From Bacteroidetes bacterium endosymbiont of Geopemphigus sp. (GTDB taxonomy: Bacteria; Bacteroidota; Bacteroidia; Flavobacteriales; Blattabacteriaceae), in contig NZ_PEIH01000005.1 in NCBI RefSeq assembly GCF_002904345.1, positions 488,449 to 552,448 of the forward strand: a stretch of 64,000 nucleotides of DNA. The letters run 5' to 3'. The translations under genes and the position numbers were made by a program. Positions within the stretch are counted from its first letter, which is position 1. Each line of letters begins with the position of its first letter. Of this stretch, positions 9,063 to 18,116 are shown piece after piece. The notes beneath the pieces are model-generated. The model worked only from the letters and a program-made list of their open reading frames with translations, made no database searches and had not been told where the DNA came from.

Positions 9063-11702
9063 TTAATGTAAAGCATTCAGTTCCTGAAGGCGCTCTTGCA
9101 GTGCCTTTATTTTTGTCATCGTATCGGACTCTTTTTTGTACTCTAAATCTACTATCTTTTTTGGAGCCTTAGAGGTAAATCGTTTATTGGAGAGTTTTTT
9201 TCGTGCAGCGTCCAAAAAATTCTGTTGATATTCAAGGGACTTTTTCAGGTTATCAGATTCCTCAGCTTTATTGACTTTTCCTTTGAAGAAAACAAAATAC
9301 TCTTGTGTGCCGATGAAAAAAGAAAATTGATATCCAAGAGGTTTTTCCCGGGTATAAACAATTTGAGAGAGTTGTACCAGTTTGCAGATTATCGGATCGA
9401 ACTTGGATTTCTCATCTTTAAAGTCAGTAAAAACTGAAAGCAAATTTTTTGAAGAGAGTTTATGATGTTTTCTCAAAGCGCGCAATTCTTTGACAAGAGA
9501 GACCATGTGATCAAAATCTTGCAGGATTTTATGATCAAAATTCATTCTCCTGGGCCATGAACTGATGATAAGCGCTTCGCTTTTGGATCGAGCATTGATC
9601 TTTTGCCAAATCTCTTCACTGATAAAAGGCATATAGGGATGAAGCAATCTCAGTAAATTCTCAAAAAATAGCAATGTCTTTGAATAAAGAAATTCAGAAA
9701 TACCCATTCCTGATGAAGGCTTTATAATTTCCAAATACCAGGAGCAGAAATCATTCCAAATGAGTTTATAAATAAGCTTCAAAGCCTCAGAAATCTTATA
9801 TGTTTCAAAACATTCCTCCACTTGCACGAGAGATTGATGAAAGCGATTTTCAAACCATTTCACAGTCAGATTTTCTGAATCTGAAAGCAGAACTTTCGGA
9901 GCTGACTCCCAGCTTTTGATCAAACGAAAAACATTCCAAATTTTATTAGCAAAATTCCTGCCTTGCAAGCAGAGGTCTTCATTAAAAATAAGGTCATTTC
10001 CAGCCTGTGCGCTAAGTAACAGACCTACACGAACGCCGTCAGTACCATATTTATCCATTAAGGCGATCGGGTCAGGTGAATTGCCCAGAGATTTAGACAT
10101 TTTTGTGCGTTGATGATCTCGGACAATACCTGTGAAATAAACATTTTCAAAGGGTTTCTGATCTCGAAAAGCATAGCCAGCCATGACCATGCGCGCTACC
10201 CAAAAAAATAAAATATCAGGAGCAGTCACCAAGTCCTTTGTTGGGTAATAATATTTGATATCTGAATTCTCCGGATGAGAGATGCCGTCAAATACGGAAA
10301 TAGGCCAGATCCAGGAGGAAAACCAAGTATCGAGCACATCCTCTTCTTGTTTAAGATCATCTAAAGACAAATCTGTACAAGCGGCTTTTTGGCGAGCCAG
10401 TAGTAAGGCTTCTTCTTGGGTTTCAGCTACGACATAGTCCTCTGGGTTTGATCCGAAATAATATACCGGAATGCGATGTCCCCACCATAGTTGACGCGAA
10501 ATATTCCAGTCGCGTATATTTTCCATCCAATGGTAGTAAGTATTTTCGAACTTTTTAGGGTAAAAATGAACGGCTCCGCTTTTTAACGCTTCGATCGCTT
10601 GCTGAGCCATGGTTTGGGTACGTAAAAACCACTGCATAGAGCGACGAGGCTCAACAACGGCTCCCGTGCGCTCAGATAGGCCCAGTTTATGAGTTAATGG
10701 ATCTATCTTAATTAAAGCGCCTTTTTCTTGTAATTCCTTTAGAATTTCTTTGCGAACCTCAAAACGATCTTTTCCTTGATAATGAATCCCATTTTGATTC
10801 AAGGTACCATCATCATTAAAAATATCTATAAATCCCAGCTGGTGTTTTCTGGCGAAAAGCTCATCGTTGATATTGTGAGCCGGCGTGATTTTAAGGCAAC
10901 CGCTTCCAAATTCCCTGTCTACATAGTCATCTTCCACAATCGGTATCATACGTTCGGTAACGGGCACCAAGACCTGCTTGCCTTTCAAATGGACATAACG
11001 CGCATCCTTCGGGTGTATGGCAACGGCTGTATCACCAAATAAGGTTTCAGGACGTGTAGTGGCAATTACCAAGTGATCCTGAGTTTCTGCAACAGGGTAT
11101 TTGATGTAATAAAGCACTCCTGGACACTCTTTGTAAAGAACTTCTTCATCAGAAAGAGTAGTTTTTGCCTCAGGATCCCAATGGACCATTCGATGGTCTC
11201 TGTAAATAAGTCCACGTCGATATAAATCTATAAAACAGCGAATTACCGATATCGAAAGTGTTTCATCCATTGTAAAACATGTGCGCTTCCAGTCACAAGA
11301 GCAGCCTAGTTTCTTAAGTTGCTCGAGAATAACACCACCATGTTTGTGTGTCCATCCCCAGGCACGCCCTAAAAAAGCTTCTCGTCCGAGTTGACTTTTC
11401 GATATTTTTTCTTCTTTAAGCTGCGCCACAACTTTTGCTTCAGTGGCGATAGAGGCATGATCTGTTCCGGGCACCCAACAAACATTATAACCTCGCATAC
11501 GAGCGCGTCGCACAAGCACATCTTGCAAGGTGTTATTAAGCATATGACCCATGTGAAGCACACCGGTGACATTAGGTGGTGGAATCACTACGGTATAAGA
11601 AGGTCTCAAATCAGGAACCGAATGAAAGTAATCGCCTTCAAGCCAATAGTTATATATCTTATTTTCTATATTCTTGGGAAGGTAACGAGTTGATAATTTC
11701 AT
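9063..11702 (-). CDS. valS: Valyl-tRNA synthetase
   Basis: This class Ia synthetase attaches valine to tRNA-Val and edits threonine. From the ATG at 11702 it has 879 residues, a usual length. The HIGH-type motif HMGH is at 50-53, KMSKS lies at about 533, and the CP1 editing domain carries [12 protein letters not shown]-terminal coiled coil closes the protein. An upstream in-frame ATG at 11762 would add 20 residues, but a promoter -7 box overlaps that region and the family normally begins at the KLSTRYLPK-like text, so I prefer 11702. No damage is visible. Confidence 0.97.
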   Translation of the reverse strand: MKLSTRYLPKNIENKIYNYWLEGDYFHSVPDLRPSYTVVIPPPNVTGVLHMGHMLNNTLQDVLVRRARMRGYNVCWVPGTDHASIATEAKVVAQLKEEKISKSQLGREAFLGRAWGWTHKHGGVILEQLKKLGCSCDWKRTCFTMDETLSISVIRCFIDLYRRGLIYRDHRMVHWDPEAKTTLSDEEVLYKECPGVLYYIKYPVAETQDHLVIATTRPETLFGDTAVAIHPKDARYVHLKGKQVLVPVTERMIPIVEDDYVDREFGSGCLKITPAHNINDELFARKHQLGFIDIFNDDGTLNQNGIHYQGKDRFEVRKEILKELQEKGALIKIDPLTHKLGLSERTGAVVEPRRSMQWFLRTQTMAQQAIEALKSGAVHFYPKKFENTYYHWMENIRDWNISRQLWWGHRIPVYYFGSNPEDYVVAETQEEALLLARQKAACTDLSLDDLKQEEDVLDTWFSSWIWPISVFDGISHPENSDIKYYYPTKDLVTAPDILFFWVARMVMAGYAFRDQKPFENVYFTGIVRDHQRTKMSKSLGNSPDPIALMDKYGTDGVRVGLLLSAQAGNDLIFNEDLCLQGRNFANKIWNVFRLIKSWESAPKVLLSDSENLTVKWFENRFHQSLVQVEECFETYKISEALKLIYKLIWNDFCSWYLEIIKPSSGMGISEFLYSKTLLFFENLLRLLHPYMPFISEEIWQKINARSKSEALIISSWPRRMNFDHKILQDFDHMVSLVKELRALRKHHKLSSKNLLSVFTDFKDEKSKFDPIICKLVQLSQIVYTREKPLGYQFSFFIGTQEYFVFFKGKVNKAEESDNLKKSLEYQQNFLDAARKKLSNKRFTSKAPKKIVDLEYKKESDTMTKIKALQERLQELNALH

Positions 11703-11750
11703 AATTCTCTGGAAAACATTTATAAGTAACCTTTTCATGAAAGGCTGGGT

Positions 11751-11758
11751 CAAATTTA
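11751..11758 (-). promoter_or_regulatory. Bacteroidetes -7 box (TAAATTTG) for valS
   Basis: On the minus strand TAAATTTG matches TANNTTTG exactly and ends 49 bases before the ATG at 11702. Transcription from it would begin downstream of the longer candidate start at 11762, which supports the shorter valS. No clear -33 TTTG is seen. Confidence 0.45.
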
Positions 11759-11808
11759 GCATTTAAGTATATTTCGCTACATTTATTTGCTGAAAAAAAT
11801 AGAAGATC

Positions 11809-12177
11809 ATGAAAAAGAGTTTGATTGTAGTGGTGCTAAGTATTTTTGGATGGTATGAAAGCCATGCCCAGCGTATTGAATTCAAAAATGAAACCCTCCA
11901 TTACGGGAGAATAAAAATGGGAAGTAATGGTGAGCGTGTATTTAAGTTTAAAAATAGCGGAGATAAACCGCTTATCTTATCAAATGTATCGGCTTCTTGT
12001 GGATGTACTACACCCAAGTGGTCCACGAATCCTGTTTTACCTAAAGAATCAGGAAAAATAAACGTAGTTTATGATACGCAACGTATAGGACCCTTTAAAA
12101 AAAGCGTTACCATATTTTCCAATGCCATTAATACGCAAAGAAAAATAATCTATGTTGAAGGTGAGGTGGTCAAATAA
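11809..12177 (+). CDS. DUF1573 domain protein, exported
   Basis: This is a 122-residue protein with a signal peptide (residues 1-20, cut after ESHA) and one DUF1573 domain, an immunoglobulin-like beta fold. The conserved core is visible as FKFKNSGDKPLILSNVSASCGCTTPKW and PGKI-like text before VVYDTQRIGPFKKSV. The Cys pair in SASCGC is typical of the family. Such proteins are abundant in Bacteroidetes envelopes; the function is unknown. The gene is divergent from valS and ends at a bidirectional terminator. Confidence 0.9.
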   Translation: MKKSLIVVVLSIFGWYESHAQRIEFKNETLHYGRIKMGSNGERVFKFKNSGDKPLILSNVSASCGCTTPKWSTNPVLPKESGKINVVYDTQRIGPFKKSVTIFSNAINTQRKIIYVEGEVVK

Positions 12178-12193
12178 ATCCCTTCATTTATAG

Positions 12194-12227
12194 AGAATAA
12201 AAAAGCCTTTAAAGGTTTTTTTATTCT
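12194..12227. terminator. Bidirectional rho-independent terminator
   Basis: The arms agaataaaaaagcc (12194-12207) and ggtttttttattct (12214-12227) pair perfectly around a six-base loop, giving a T-run on both strands. It sits between the convergent DUF1573 gene and the 12221-12631 gene and overlaps the stop codon of the latter. Confidence 0.8.
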
Positions 12228-12631
12228 AAAATTTCAGCATCTACATCTTCTATATCCTTATCTGATTCATACTTCCACCAATTTCTGACTTTTACAAAAC
12301 CAAAAACTAAAGTAGCTACCAAAAAGACCCGAAAGATGAGTTTAGGAAGTCTGCTTAAGGTTTTAAAAAGAAATTTAGCTCTGCTAAATAACACGTTTTC
12401 AGTGAACAGAAGATTTCTTATAAGACTAAAAAGAAAACCTAAATTAAGATGGGAAGAATAACTAAAGTTAAAAGGCAGACCTTTACATGTTAATGTATTT
12501 TTCGAATGATCAGAAATATCTCTTATGGAGATCACCCTAGAGGGTGATTTTTTAGAGGATTTTTCTTCCTTACGGATAGACCTGATCATCTTTTTTAAAT
12601 CTTTATAATTTTTAATCTTGTCGTCTTGCAT
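12221..12631 (-). CDS. Small hypothetical membrane protein
   Basis: I do not recognise this 136-residue protein. The N-terminal half is hydrophilic and rich in Lys and Ser. A hydrophobic segment at about 100-117 (IFRVFLVATLVFGFVKV) is a likely single transmembrane helix, followed by a short acidic tail. The gene follows a holin-like gene with a four-base gap, after a YtxH gene. This order recurs in flavobacteria, so the three probably form an envelope-stress operon (inference). Confidence 0.6.
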   Translation of the reverse strand: MQDDKIKNYKDLKKMIRSIRKEEKSSKKSPSRVISIRDISDHSKNTLTCKGLPFNFSYSSHLNLGFLFSLIRNLLFTENVLFSRAKFLFKTLSRLPKLIFRVFLVATLVFGFVKVRNWWKYESDKDIEDVDAEILE

Positions 12632-12635
12632 AAAG

Positions 12636-12971
12636 CTATTTTTCTTTCCCGAAATTTAGATTTTTAGATACCATACGTGTTAAAAAATTCTTTAAAAACC
12701 CGTTGAACCAATAGGTGTGAGAGGCAAAAAATACGATTACTATGATAGTATAAAACAGAGCGACTATACCAAAACCCAAAGTGTAGCTGTTATAGTAATG
12801 TGAAATCCAAAGGGCAAAAGCGACGCTTACAAAAAAAAGAATCATAAACAAAAGAACAGCAAAAAGAAAACCCGCTAAAACAATAGCCGAAAAAGAAATT
12901 GCCAGATCTATAAATCTATATCTGGCCAAAGATAGTTTTCTGGATAAATAACTTCTGAGATTTCCAAACAT
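12636..12971 (-). CDS. Phage holin family/Holin-X-like membrane protein
   Basis: This 111-residue protein has two long hydrophobic helices (about 27-55 and 65-85) and a basic, amphipathic N-terminus, the usual plan of the putative Actinobacterial Holin-X family that Bacteroidetes carry next to YtxH genes. It is unlikely to be a phage holin, as no phage genes surround it. It is the middle gene of a three-gene minus-strand unit. Confidence 0.65.
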   Translation of the reverse strand: MFGNLRSYLSRKLSLARYRFIDLAISFSAIVLAGFLFAVLLFMILFFVSVAFALWISHYYNSYTLGFGIVALFYTIIVIVFFASHTYWFNGFLKNFLTRMVSKNLNFGKEK

Positions 12972-13011
12972 GTTTAAGTGTTTAGATTAAATTTTATCCT
13001 CATAGGATGAT

Positions 13012-13284
13012 TTAAGTTCCAAGTTCATCTTCTATGCGATCTACTTTATCAGCGGCGCTGTTTTTAGCCCTTACCCATTTGGTTTCAAGCTCTGACTTTA
13101 CATTTTGGGCTTTTCTGCTCAGATTTTTAGTGACATCTCCGAGCATATTTTTAAGTTCTTCGGCTTTTCTGCCCATTTTTTTACGAACTTCAGATCCTTT
13201 TTCAGGAGCCAGCATTATTCCAGCCGCCCATCCTAAGAGTACCCCTACAATAAAAGAGCCCAATGAATTTCCGTTTTTACTCAT
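13012..13284 (-). CDS. YtxH domain-containing protein
   Basis: This is a 90-residue protein. GSFIVGVLLGWAAGIMLAPEKGSEVRKKM at residues 9-37 is a textbook YtxH/gas-vesicle-like start: a short membrane helix followed by APEKG. The rest is an amphipathic helical region rich in Lys and Glu. YtxH proteins are linked to general stress in Bacillus; here it heads a unit with the holin-like and hypothetical genes. A TATATTTG box lies 84 bases upstream. Confidence 0.85.
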   Translation of the reverse strand: MSKNGNSLGSFIVGVLLGWAAGIMLAPEKGSEVRKKMGRKAEELKNMLGDVTKNLSRKAQNVKSELETKWVRAKNSAADKVDRIEDELGT

Positions 13285-13367
13285 AACAGTGAATATTTAG
13301 TTTTAAAAAACTATCTTTTTTTTGACTCTTAAAAAAATTAAAGAGTATTTTAATACTACTTATTCTC

Positions 13368-13375
13368 CAAATATA
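13368..13375 (-). promoter_or_regulatory. Possible -7 box (TATATTTG) upstream of the YtxH gene
   Basis: TATATTTG on the minus strand matches TANNTTTG. It lies 84 bases before the YtxH start, in the intergenic region shared with the divergent aminotransferase gene. No -33 TTTG was found at the right spacing. Confidence 0.35.
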
Positions 13376-13421
13376 CAAACAAAATCCATAGCTTTAGGGG
13401 GGACTTAAATTTCTCAATATT

Positions 13422-14627
13422 ATGCCAAAAATTTCTAAAAAGGGGGTATATCTTCCTTCATCCCCTATAAGGAAACTCAGTTCTTTTGCGGACATGACCA
13501 AAAAAAAAGGTATTAAAATTTACCACCTTAATATCGGACAACCGGATATTCCCACACCTTATCACGCTATTGAATCTTTAAAAAATACATCTATTGAAAC
13601 TTTAGCTTACGGCCCTTCCGAGGGCTTTGAAAACTACCGTAAAAAGCTGGTAAAATACTATGAAAAATGTAATATTTTTCTCTCACCAAATGACTTGATC
13701 ATCACCACGGGCGCCTCTGAAAGCCTTGCTTTCACAATGGCAAGTATAGCTGATACAGATGATGAAATCATCATACCAGAGCCTTTTTATGCCAATTATA
13801 AGACATTTGCACAAGTCTACGGTATTAAAATTATACCAATTTTATCATCTATCGAAAATCATTTTATGCTTCCGCCCATCAGTGCCTTTGAGGAAAAGAT
13901 CAGCGTAAATACCAAAGGTATCCTTATTTGCAATCCGAACAATCCTACCGGTGCTCTTTATACTGAGAGAGACCTGCATGCTTTAAAAGGACTAGTAAAA
14001 AAACACGATCTCTTTCTCATTTCTGATGAAGCCTACCGGGAGTTCGTTTACCAAGATAAACAGGCGCCTTCTTTGCTTTCTATTGCAGATCTAGATCAAC
14101 ATGCCATCATGATAGATTCAGTTTCCAAGCGTTATAGTATGTGCGGAGCGCGTATTGGATGTATAGGATCAAAAAATAAAGTGTTCATGGAGAGTGTTTT
14201 AAAATTGGCTCAGGCGCGTTTGTGTCCTCCTACACTTGAGCAGTTCGCTGCCGAGGCGGCATTGGATACTCCTGATCAATATTTCGAAAGTATTCGGGCA
14301 GAATATAAGCAAAGACGCGATACCTTAATCGAAGGTCTTTTGAAGATGAAAGGGGTGGTATGTCCTCAACCTGAGGGCGCTTTTTACTGTATGGCAGAAT
14401 TTCCTATTGAAGATACAGATCACTTTGCACGTTGGTTGCTGGAGGATTTTCACCATAAAAAAGAAACGGTCATGGTAGCTCCGGCAAGCGGCTTTTATAA
14501 CCATGGTGCATTAGGTAAAAAACAAATCCGGCTGGCTTACGTGCTAAAATCGCAAGAACTAAAAAGGGCTACTGAGATACTAAATTCCGCCCTGGAAAGT
14601 TATCTCGGAAATACCTTCGAATTATGA
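13422..14627 (+). CDS. Pyridoxal-phosphate-dependent aminotransferase, class I/II
   Basis: This is a 401-residue fold-type I aminotransferase. Seen are the N-terminal IGQPDIPTP substrate loop, ASESLAFTM, the motif NPNNPTGALY, ISDEAYREF and the PLP-lysine segment DSVSKRYSMCGARIGC with Lys near 236. It resembles the AspB-like aspartate/aromatic family of Bacteroidetes, so an aspartate or broad-specificity role is likely, but the substrate cannot be fixed. The stop overlaps the murB start by four bases (ATGA), so the two are translationally coupled in an operon that continues to lpxK and PNP. Confidence 0.9.
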   Translation: MPKISKKGVYLPSSPIRKLSSFADMTKKKGIKIYHLNIGQPDIPTPYHAIESLKNTSIETLAYGPSEGFENYRKKLVKYYEKCNIFLSPNDLIITTGASESLAFTMASIADTDDEIIIPEPFYANYKTFAQVYGIKIIPILSSIENHFMLPPISAFEEKISVNTKGILICNPNNPTGALYTERDLHALKGLVKKHDLFLISDEAYREFVYQDKQAPSLLSIADLDQHAIMIDSVSKRYSMCGARIGCIGSKNKVFMESVLKLAQARLCPPTLEQFAAEAALDTPDQYFESIRAEYKQRRDTLIEGLLKMKGVVCPQPEGAFYCMAEFPIEDTDHFARWLLEDFHHKKETVMVAPASGFYNHGALGKKQIRLAYVLKSQELKRATEILNSALESYLGNTFEL

Positions 14628-15643
14628 AAATCTTAAAGGATTTTTCATTACAATCATTGAATACCTTCGGTGTGGAAGCCAAGACAAAATATTTTGTCAA
14701 TATACAAACACGAGAAGAATTTTCAGAATTGTTCTTAAATGAGAAACTCCATAGTCTGCCGCTACTTATCTTAGGAGGAGGGAGCAATATTCTTTTCAGA
14801 AAGAATTATTTTGAAGGTCTTATAATAAAAGTTAGCCTTAAAGGAATTGAGATAGTTAACGAAGATCAAACAAGAGCAATACTAGAAGTTGCAGCCGGAG
14901 AAAACTGGAACGAACTGGTAGATTATACCTTAGAAAAATCATGGAGTGGACTAGAAAACCTCTCTTTGATTCCAGGAAGTGTGGGGGGAGCGCCCATACA
15001 AAATATCGGCGCTTATGGAGTGGAAATTAAAGAGGTGATAGAAGAACTCGAAGCTTGTGAAATCGCCACAGGCAAAAGAATATATTTCTCTGCAGAAAAT
15101 TGTCAATTTGGCTACCGCGATTCATTTTTCAAAAATGAGGGCAAAGATCGTTTTATCATACTATCAGTGCGTTTTAGTCTATCGAAAGGAAACAGGATAA
15201 ACCTTTCTTATGGTGCGCTACGACAAGAGCTACAACAGATGAATATACTGCAGCCTGATCTAAAAGAAATAAGCCGAGCGGTGATTCGTTTACGCACAAG
15301 AAAACTTCCCGATCCCAAAATAAAAGGCAATGGGGGGAGTTTTTTCAAAAACCCTGTAATCAAAAAGGAAGTATATGAAGTATTAAAAAAGAAATATCCG
15401 GAAATCGTGGGATATACTATTTCAAAAAATCATATAAAACTCGCCGCCGGTTGGCTCATTGAAAAAGCAGGTTGGAAAGGCAGGAAGATTGGACGTGCAG
15501 GTGTGCATCCCTCGCAAGCTTTGGTACTGATCAATAGCGGAGGAGCCACAGGGGAAGAAATTTATGGACTTTCAGAGTACATTATCAAAGATATTCGTGA
15601 TCTCTTTGGAATTACTCTTGAGCGCGAGGTACGTATCATATGA
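14624..15643 (+). CDS. murB: UDP-N-acetylenolpyruvoylglucosamine reductase
   Basis: This FAD enzyme reduces UDP-GlcNAc-enolpyruvate to UDP-MurNAc in peptidoglycan synthesis. It has 339 residues. Visible signatures are LGGGSNILF (FAD-binding loop), SGLENLSLIPGSVGGAPIQN, the Tyr/Arg segment FGYRDS and GGSFFKNP with the active-site Ser, which indicate the type I form. The protein is intact, so cell-wall precursor synthesis is retained. It starts within the aminotransferase stop and is followed 28 bases later by lpxK. Confidence 0.96.
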   Translation: MKILKDFSLQSLNTFGVEAKTKYFVNIQTREEFSELFLNEKLHSLPLLILGGGSNILFRKNYFEGLIIKVSLKGIEIVNEDQTRAILEVAAGENWNELVDYTLEKSWSGLENLSLIPGSVGGAPIQNIGAYGVEIKEVIEELEACEIATGKRIYFSAENCQFGYRDSFFKNEGKDRFIILSVRFSLSKGNRINLSYGALRQELQQMNILQPDLKEISRAVIRLRTRKLPDPKIKGNGGSFFKNPVIKKEVYEVLKKKYPEIVGYTISKNHIKLAAGWLIEKAGWKGRKIGRAGVHPSQALVLINSGGATGEEIYGLSEYIIKDIRDLFGITLEREVRII

Positions 15644-15671
15644 CATTAAATCTAATCCCATACTTAAACAA

Positions 15672-16727
15672 ATGAAATCTTATCGATATCTTCTTCAAGC
15701 GATTTCTTATCTCTATGGAGGGAGCACGCGTTTAAGAAATTATCTTTATGATCATAAATGGCTATCTTCTGCTCCTTTCCCCCTTCCGGTTATATGCATA
15801 GGGAATCTCAGCAGCGGAGGTACAGGTAAAACTCCACATACAGAATATTTAATTCGGCTTTTTAAGGATACTTATAAAGTCGCGACACTTAGCAGAGGAT
15901 ATGGTCGAAAGACCAAAGGATTTATATTGGCAGATGAGTATTCTACGGCTAAAAACATTGGAGATGAGCCTTTACAATATTTTAAAAAGTTTGGACATCA
16001 AATCAGTGTAGCTGTCGACGAAGATCGCGTGCACGGCATAAAAGAATTATGCATAAGGAACAACATTGAAATAGTATTATTAGATGATGCTTTTCAACAT
16101 AGACGCATCCAAGCAGGCTTAAATATACTATTAACGGGCTTTTACCATCTTTATTCTGAGGATACTCTCTTGCCAATGGGCCGTTTACGTGAAGATAAAA
16201 GTCAGGCAAAACGCGCGCATATCATTATCATCACTAAATGTCCCGATACACTTGATGAATCTTTACAAAAAGAGATTATTAACAAATTAAAACCTGAAAA
16301 AAAACAAGAGGTTTTTTTTTCCTTTATCCAATATGCCAAATATCTGAGAGATTATTATGAAAATGAAGTACCTCTTTCAACATTGCAAAAAAAACAAGTG
16401 TTACTCATCACAGGTATTGAGCAATCTGAGCCGCTTGTAAAATTTCTAAAGAAAAAATGCAGCCAACTTATCCATCTTTCCTATCCTGATCATTATAAAT
16501 TTCGAACAAAAGACTATTCAGAAATTAATCTGATTTTTAAAGATTTAGCCGGAGAAAAATGCTTTCTAACAACAGAAAAAGATTATATGCGCATAAGAGA
16601 TATCAACTCGTGGGCTAAGTGTATATTTTATATTCCTATTTTTACCAGAATAAATAGAAAAAATACTTTCGATCAAAAAATTATAGATTATGTCAGATCA
16701 ACTACGAGAGTTGGAAAAATATTATGA
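15672..16727 (+). CDS. lpxK: Tetraacyldisaccharide 4'-kinase
   Basis: LpxK phosphorylates the 4'-position of the lipid A disaccharide at the inner membrane. From the ATG at 15672 there are 351 residues. A hydrophobic/basic N-terminus precedes the P-loop GGTGKT at 49-54; RGYGRKTKGF and the DDAFQH motif follow, all typical. An earlier in-frame ATG (15564) lies within murB and would add 36 unusual residues, so the later start is chosen. The last codons overlap PNP. The intact gene implies lipid A with a 4'-phosphate at some stage. Confidence 0.95.
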   Translation: MKSYRYLLQAISYLYGGSTRLRNYLYDHKWLSSAPFPLPVICIGNLSSGGTGKTPHTEYLIRLFKDTYKVATLSRGYGRKTKGFILADEYSTAKNIGDEPLQYFKKFGHQISVAVDEDRVHGIKELCIRNNIEIVLLDDAFQHRRIQAGLNILLTGFYHLYSEDTLLPMGRLREDKSQAKRAHIIIITKCPDTLDESLQKEIINKLKPEKKQEVFFSFIQYAKYLRDYYENEVPLSTLQKKQVLLITGIEQSEPLVKFLKKKCSQLIHLSYPDHYKFRTKDYSEINLIFKDLAGEKCFLTTEKDYMRIRDINSWAKCIFYIPIFTRINRKNTFDQKIIDYVRSTTRVGKIL

Positions 16728-17544
16728 ACACATAGACGAGACCGTTGATTATATAAGGAAAACCGTAAGAGAAATCCCCGAATTCGGAATCGTTTTAGGA
16801 TCAGGCCTGGGAAAACTGGCTTGCGAAATAAATAACCCTATCACTATTTCTTACGATAAGATCCCTAACTTTCCACAAACTACTATAGAGGGGCACTCCG
16901 GTAAATTGATCTTTGGAGAAATAGAAGGTAAAAAGGTGCTGACGCTCTCTGGCCGTTTTCATTATTATGAGGGCCATAACATGTCTAAAGTAGTTTATCC
17001 GATTAGGATATTCAGAAAACTTGGTATAAAAAAACTAATTTTATCGAATGCCTCTGGAGGGGTAAATCCAAATTTTAAGGTGGGCGATATTATGTTGATC
17101 AGAGATCACATCAACATGATGATGCAAAACCCTCTAATAGGACCTAATATCGATAAACACGGACCACGTTTTGTTGATATGCATGAACCTTACGATTTAG
17201 AAATGCTTGAAAAAGCAGAAGAGATTGCAAGAGAGCAAAATATTATAATTCATAAGGGAGTATATGTAGCTTTGCAAGGTCCAACTTTTGAAACGCCGGC
17301 CGAGTACGGAATGATCCGATATATAGGCGGAGACGCTGTAGGTATGAGTACCGTCCCTGAAGTAATCGCCGCAAAGCACATGGATATGCGCGTTCTTGCG
17401 CTTTCGATAATTACAGACTTAGGCGGTCCGGATATCAGTTCAGCTGTCAGCCATAAAGAAGTGCTGGAAGCTGTAGACAAAGCTATGCCTCAGGTAATAC
17501 TCATCGTAAAAGAGTTAATCAAGCTTACTGATGATTACAATTAA
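16690..17544 (+). CDS. Purine nucleoside phosphorylase (trimeric, class II)
   Basis: This enzyme splits purine nucleosides with phosphate to base and ribose-1-phosphate for salvage. It has 284 residues. The family motifs LGSGLG, the GHSGKL loop, NASGGVNPNF, GPTFETPAEY and GDAVGMSTVPE are all present. It overlaps the end of lpxK by 38 bases and closes the operon. It is convergent with a broken uspA whose stop codon overlaps the PNP stop. Confidence 0.94.
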   Translation: MSDQLRELEKYYEHIDETVDYIRKTVREIPEFGIVLGSGLGKLACEINNPITISYDKIPNFPQTTIEGHSGKLIFGEIEGKKVLTLSGRFHYYEGHNMSKVVYPIRIFRKLGIKKLILSNASGGVNPNFKVGDIMLIRDHINMMMQNPLIGPNIDKHGPRFVDMHEPYDLEMLEKAEEIAREQNIIIHKGVYVALQGPTFETPAEYGMIRYIGGDAVGMSTVPEVIAAKHMDMRVLALSIITDLGGPDISSAVSHKEVLEAVDKAMPQVILIVKELIKLTDDYN

Positions 17545-18006
17545 GCTTTTGACTTACTATTTATATAATTATCCGGAACTAGCAAAATTGGAATTTGACT
17601 TTCTTTTATCACACTATGATAGACACTCCCTACCAGGGCTTGATATAGAGTATACCATGTCCATGTGATCCGATGATGATAAGGTCAATATTTTTTCCAT
17701 AACCACTTCGAGAATAAAATCCGATGGAATGTCTTCTTTTAATATTCCCTCACATTCTATGCCTGCATTTTTGATCTTTTCTACCATCCTTAAAAGTTGC
17801 TTTTTTCGCTCTTTCATAATCTTATCATCGCTCTCTCATTAGATAAATATTGAAATCCAACGTCCGGAACTATATAAGCAGGCTTTAGGGGTGCTACGTA
17901 AATCACATAAGTATTTGCTTTCATAATATGTAGATATTCTATGGAATAGATCAATTATTTTTCCGGGAAAATCAGATAAATCTATAGATATCAATACATT
18001 TTTCAT
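17541..18006 (-). pseudogene. Universal stress protein (UspA family), broken
   Basis: The start MKNVLISIDLSDF at 18006 is a typical UspA beginning, but the frame soon diverges and hits a stop. The middle MKERKKQLLRMVEKIKNAGI with ILKEDIPSDFILEVV (from 17817) is the alpha3-beta region in another frame. The C-terminal YHSVIKESQIPILLV is recovered in a third frame ending at a stop at 17541-17543. At least two frameshifts separate the pieces. The product would have been a cytosolic nucleotide-binding stress protein. Confidence 0.85.
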
Positions 18007-18075
18007 TTCTCATATTTTATTTGTTCTCAAATTTTATTTGATAGTATAAACATAATTTTTTAAACCCTAATAAAA

Positions 18076-18100
18076 AAATCCCAGACAAAGTCTGGGATTT
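18076..18100 (-). terminator. Rho-independent terminator of eno
   Basis: Perfect 11-base arms (aaatcccagac at 18076-18086, gtctgggattt at 18090-18100) surround an aaa loop. On the minus strand the stem is followed by a run of seven T. It lies 17 bases beyond the eno stop codon. Confidence 0.9.
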
Positions 18101-18116
18101 AAGAAGTATAAAAATA

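Noticed and set aside
12636-13284. Phage lysis cassette (holin-like gene)
   Set aside because: The YtxH plus holin-like pair is a normal chromosomal arrangement in Bacteroidetes and no other phage genes are near.
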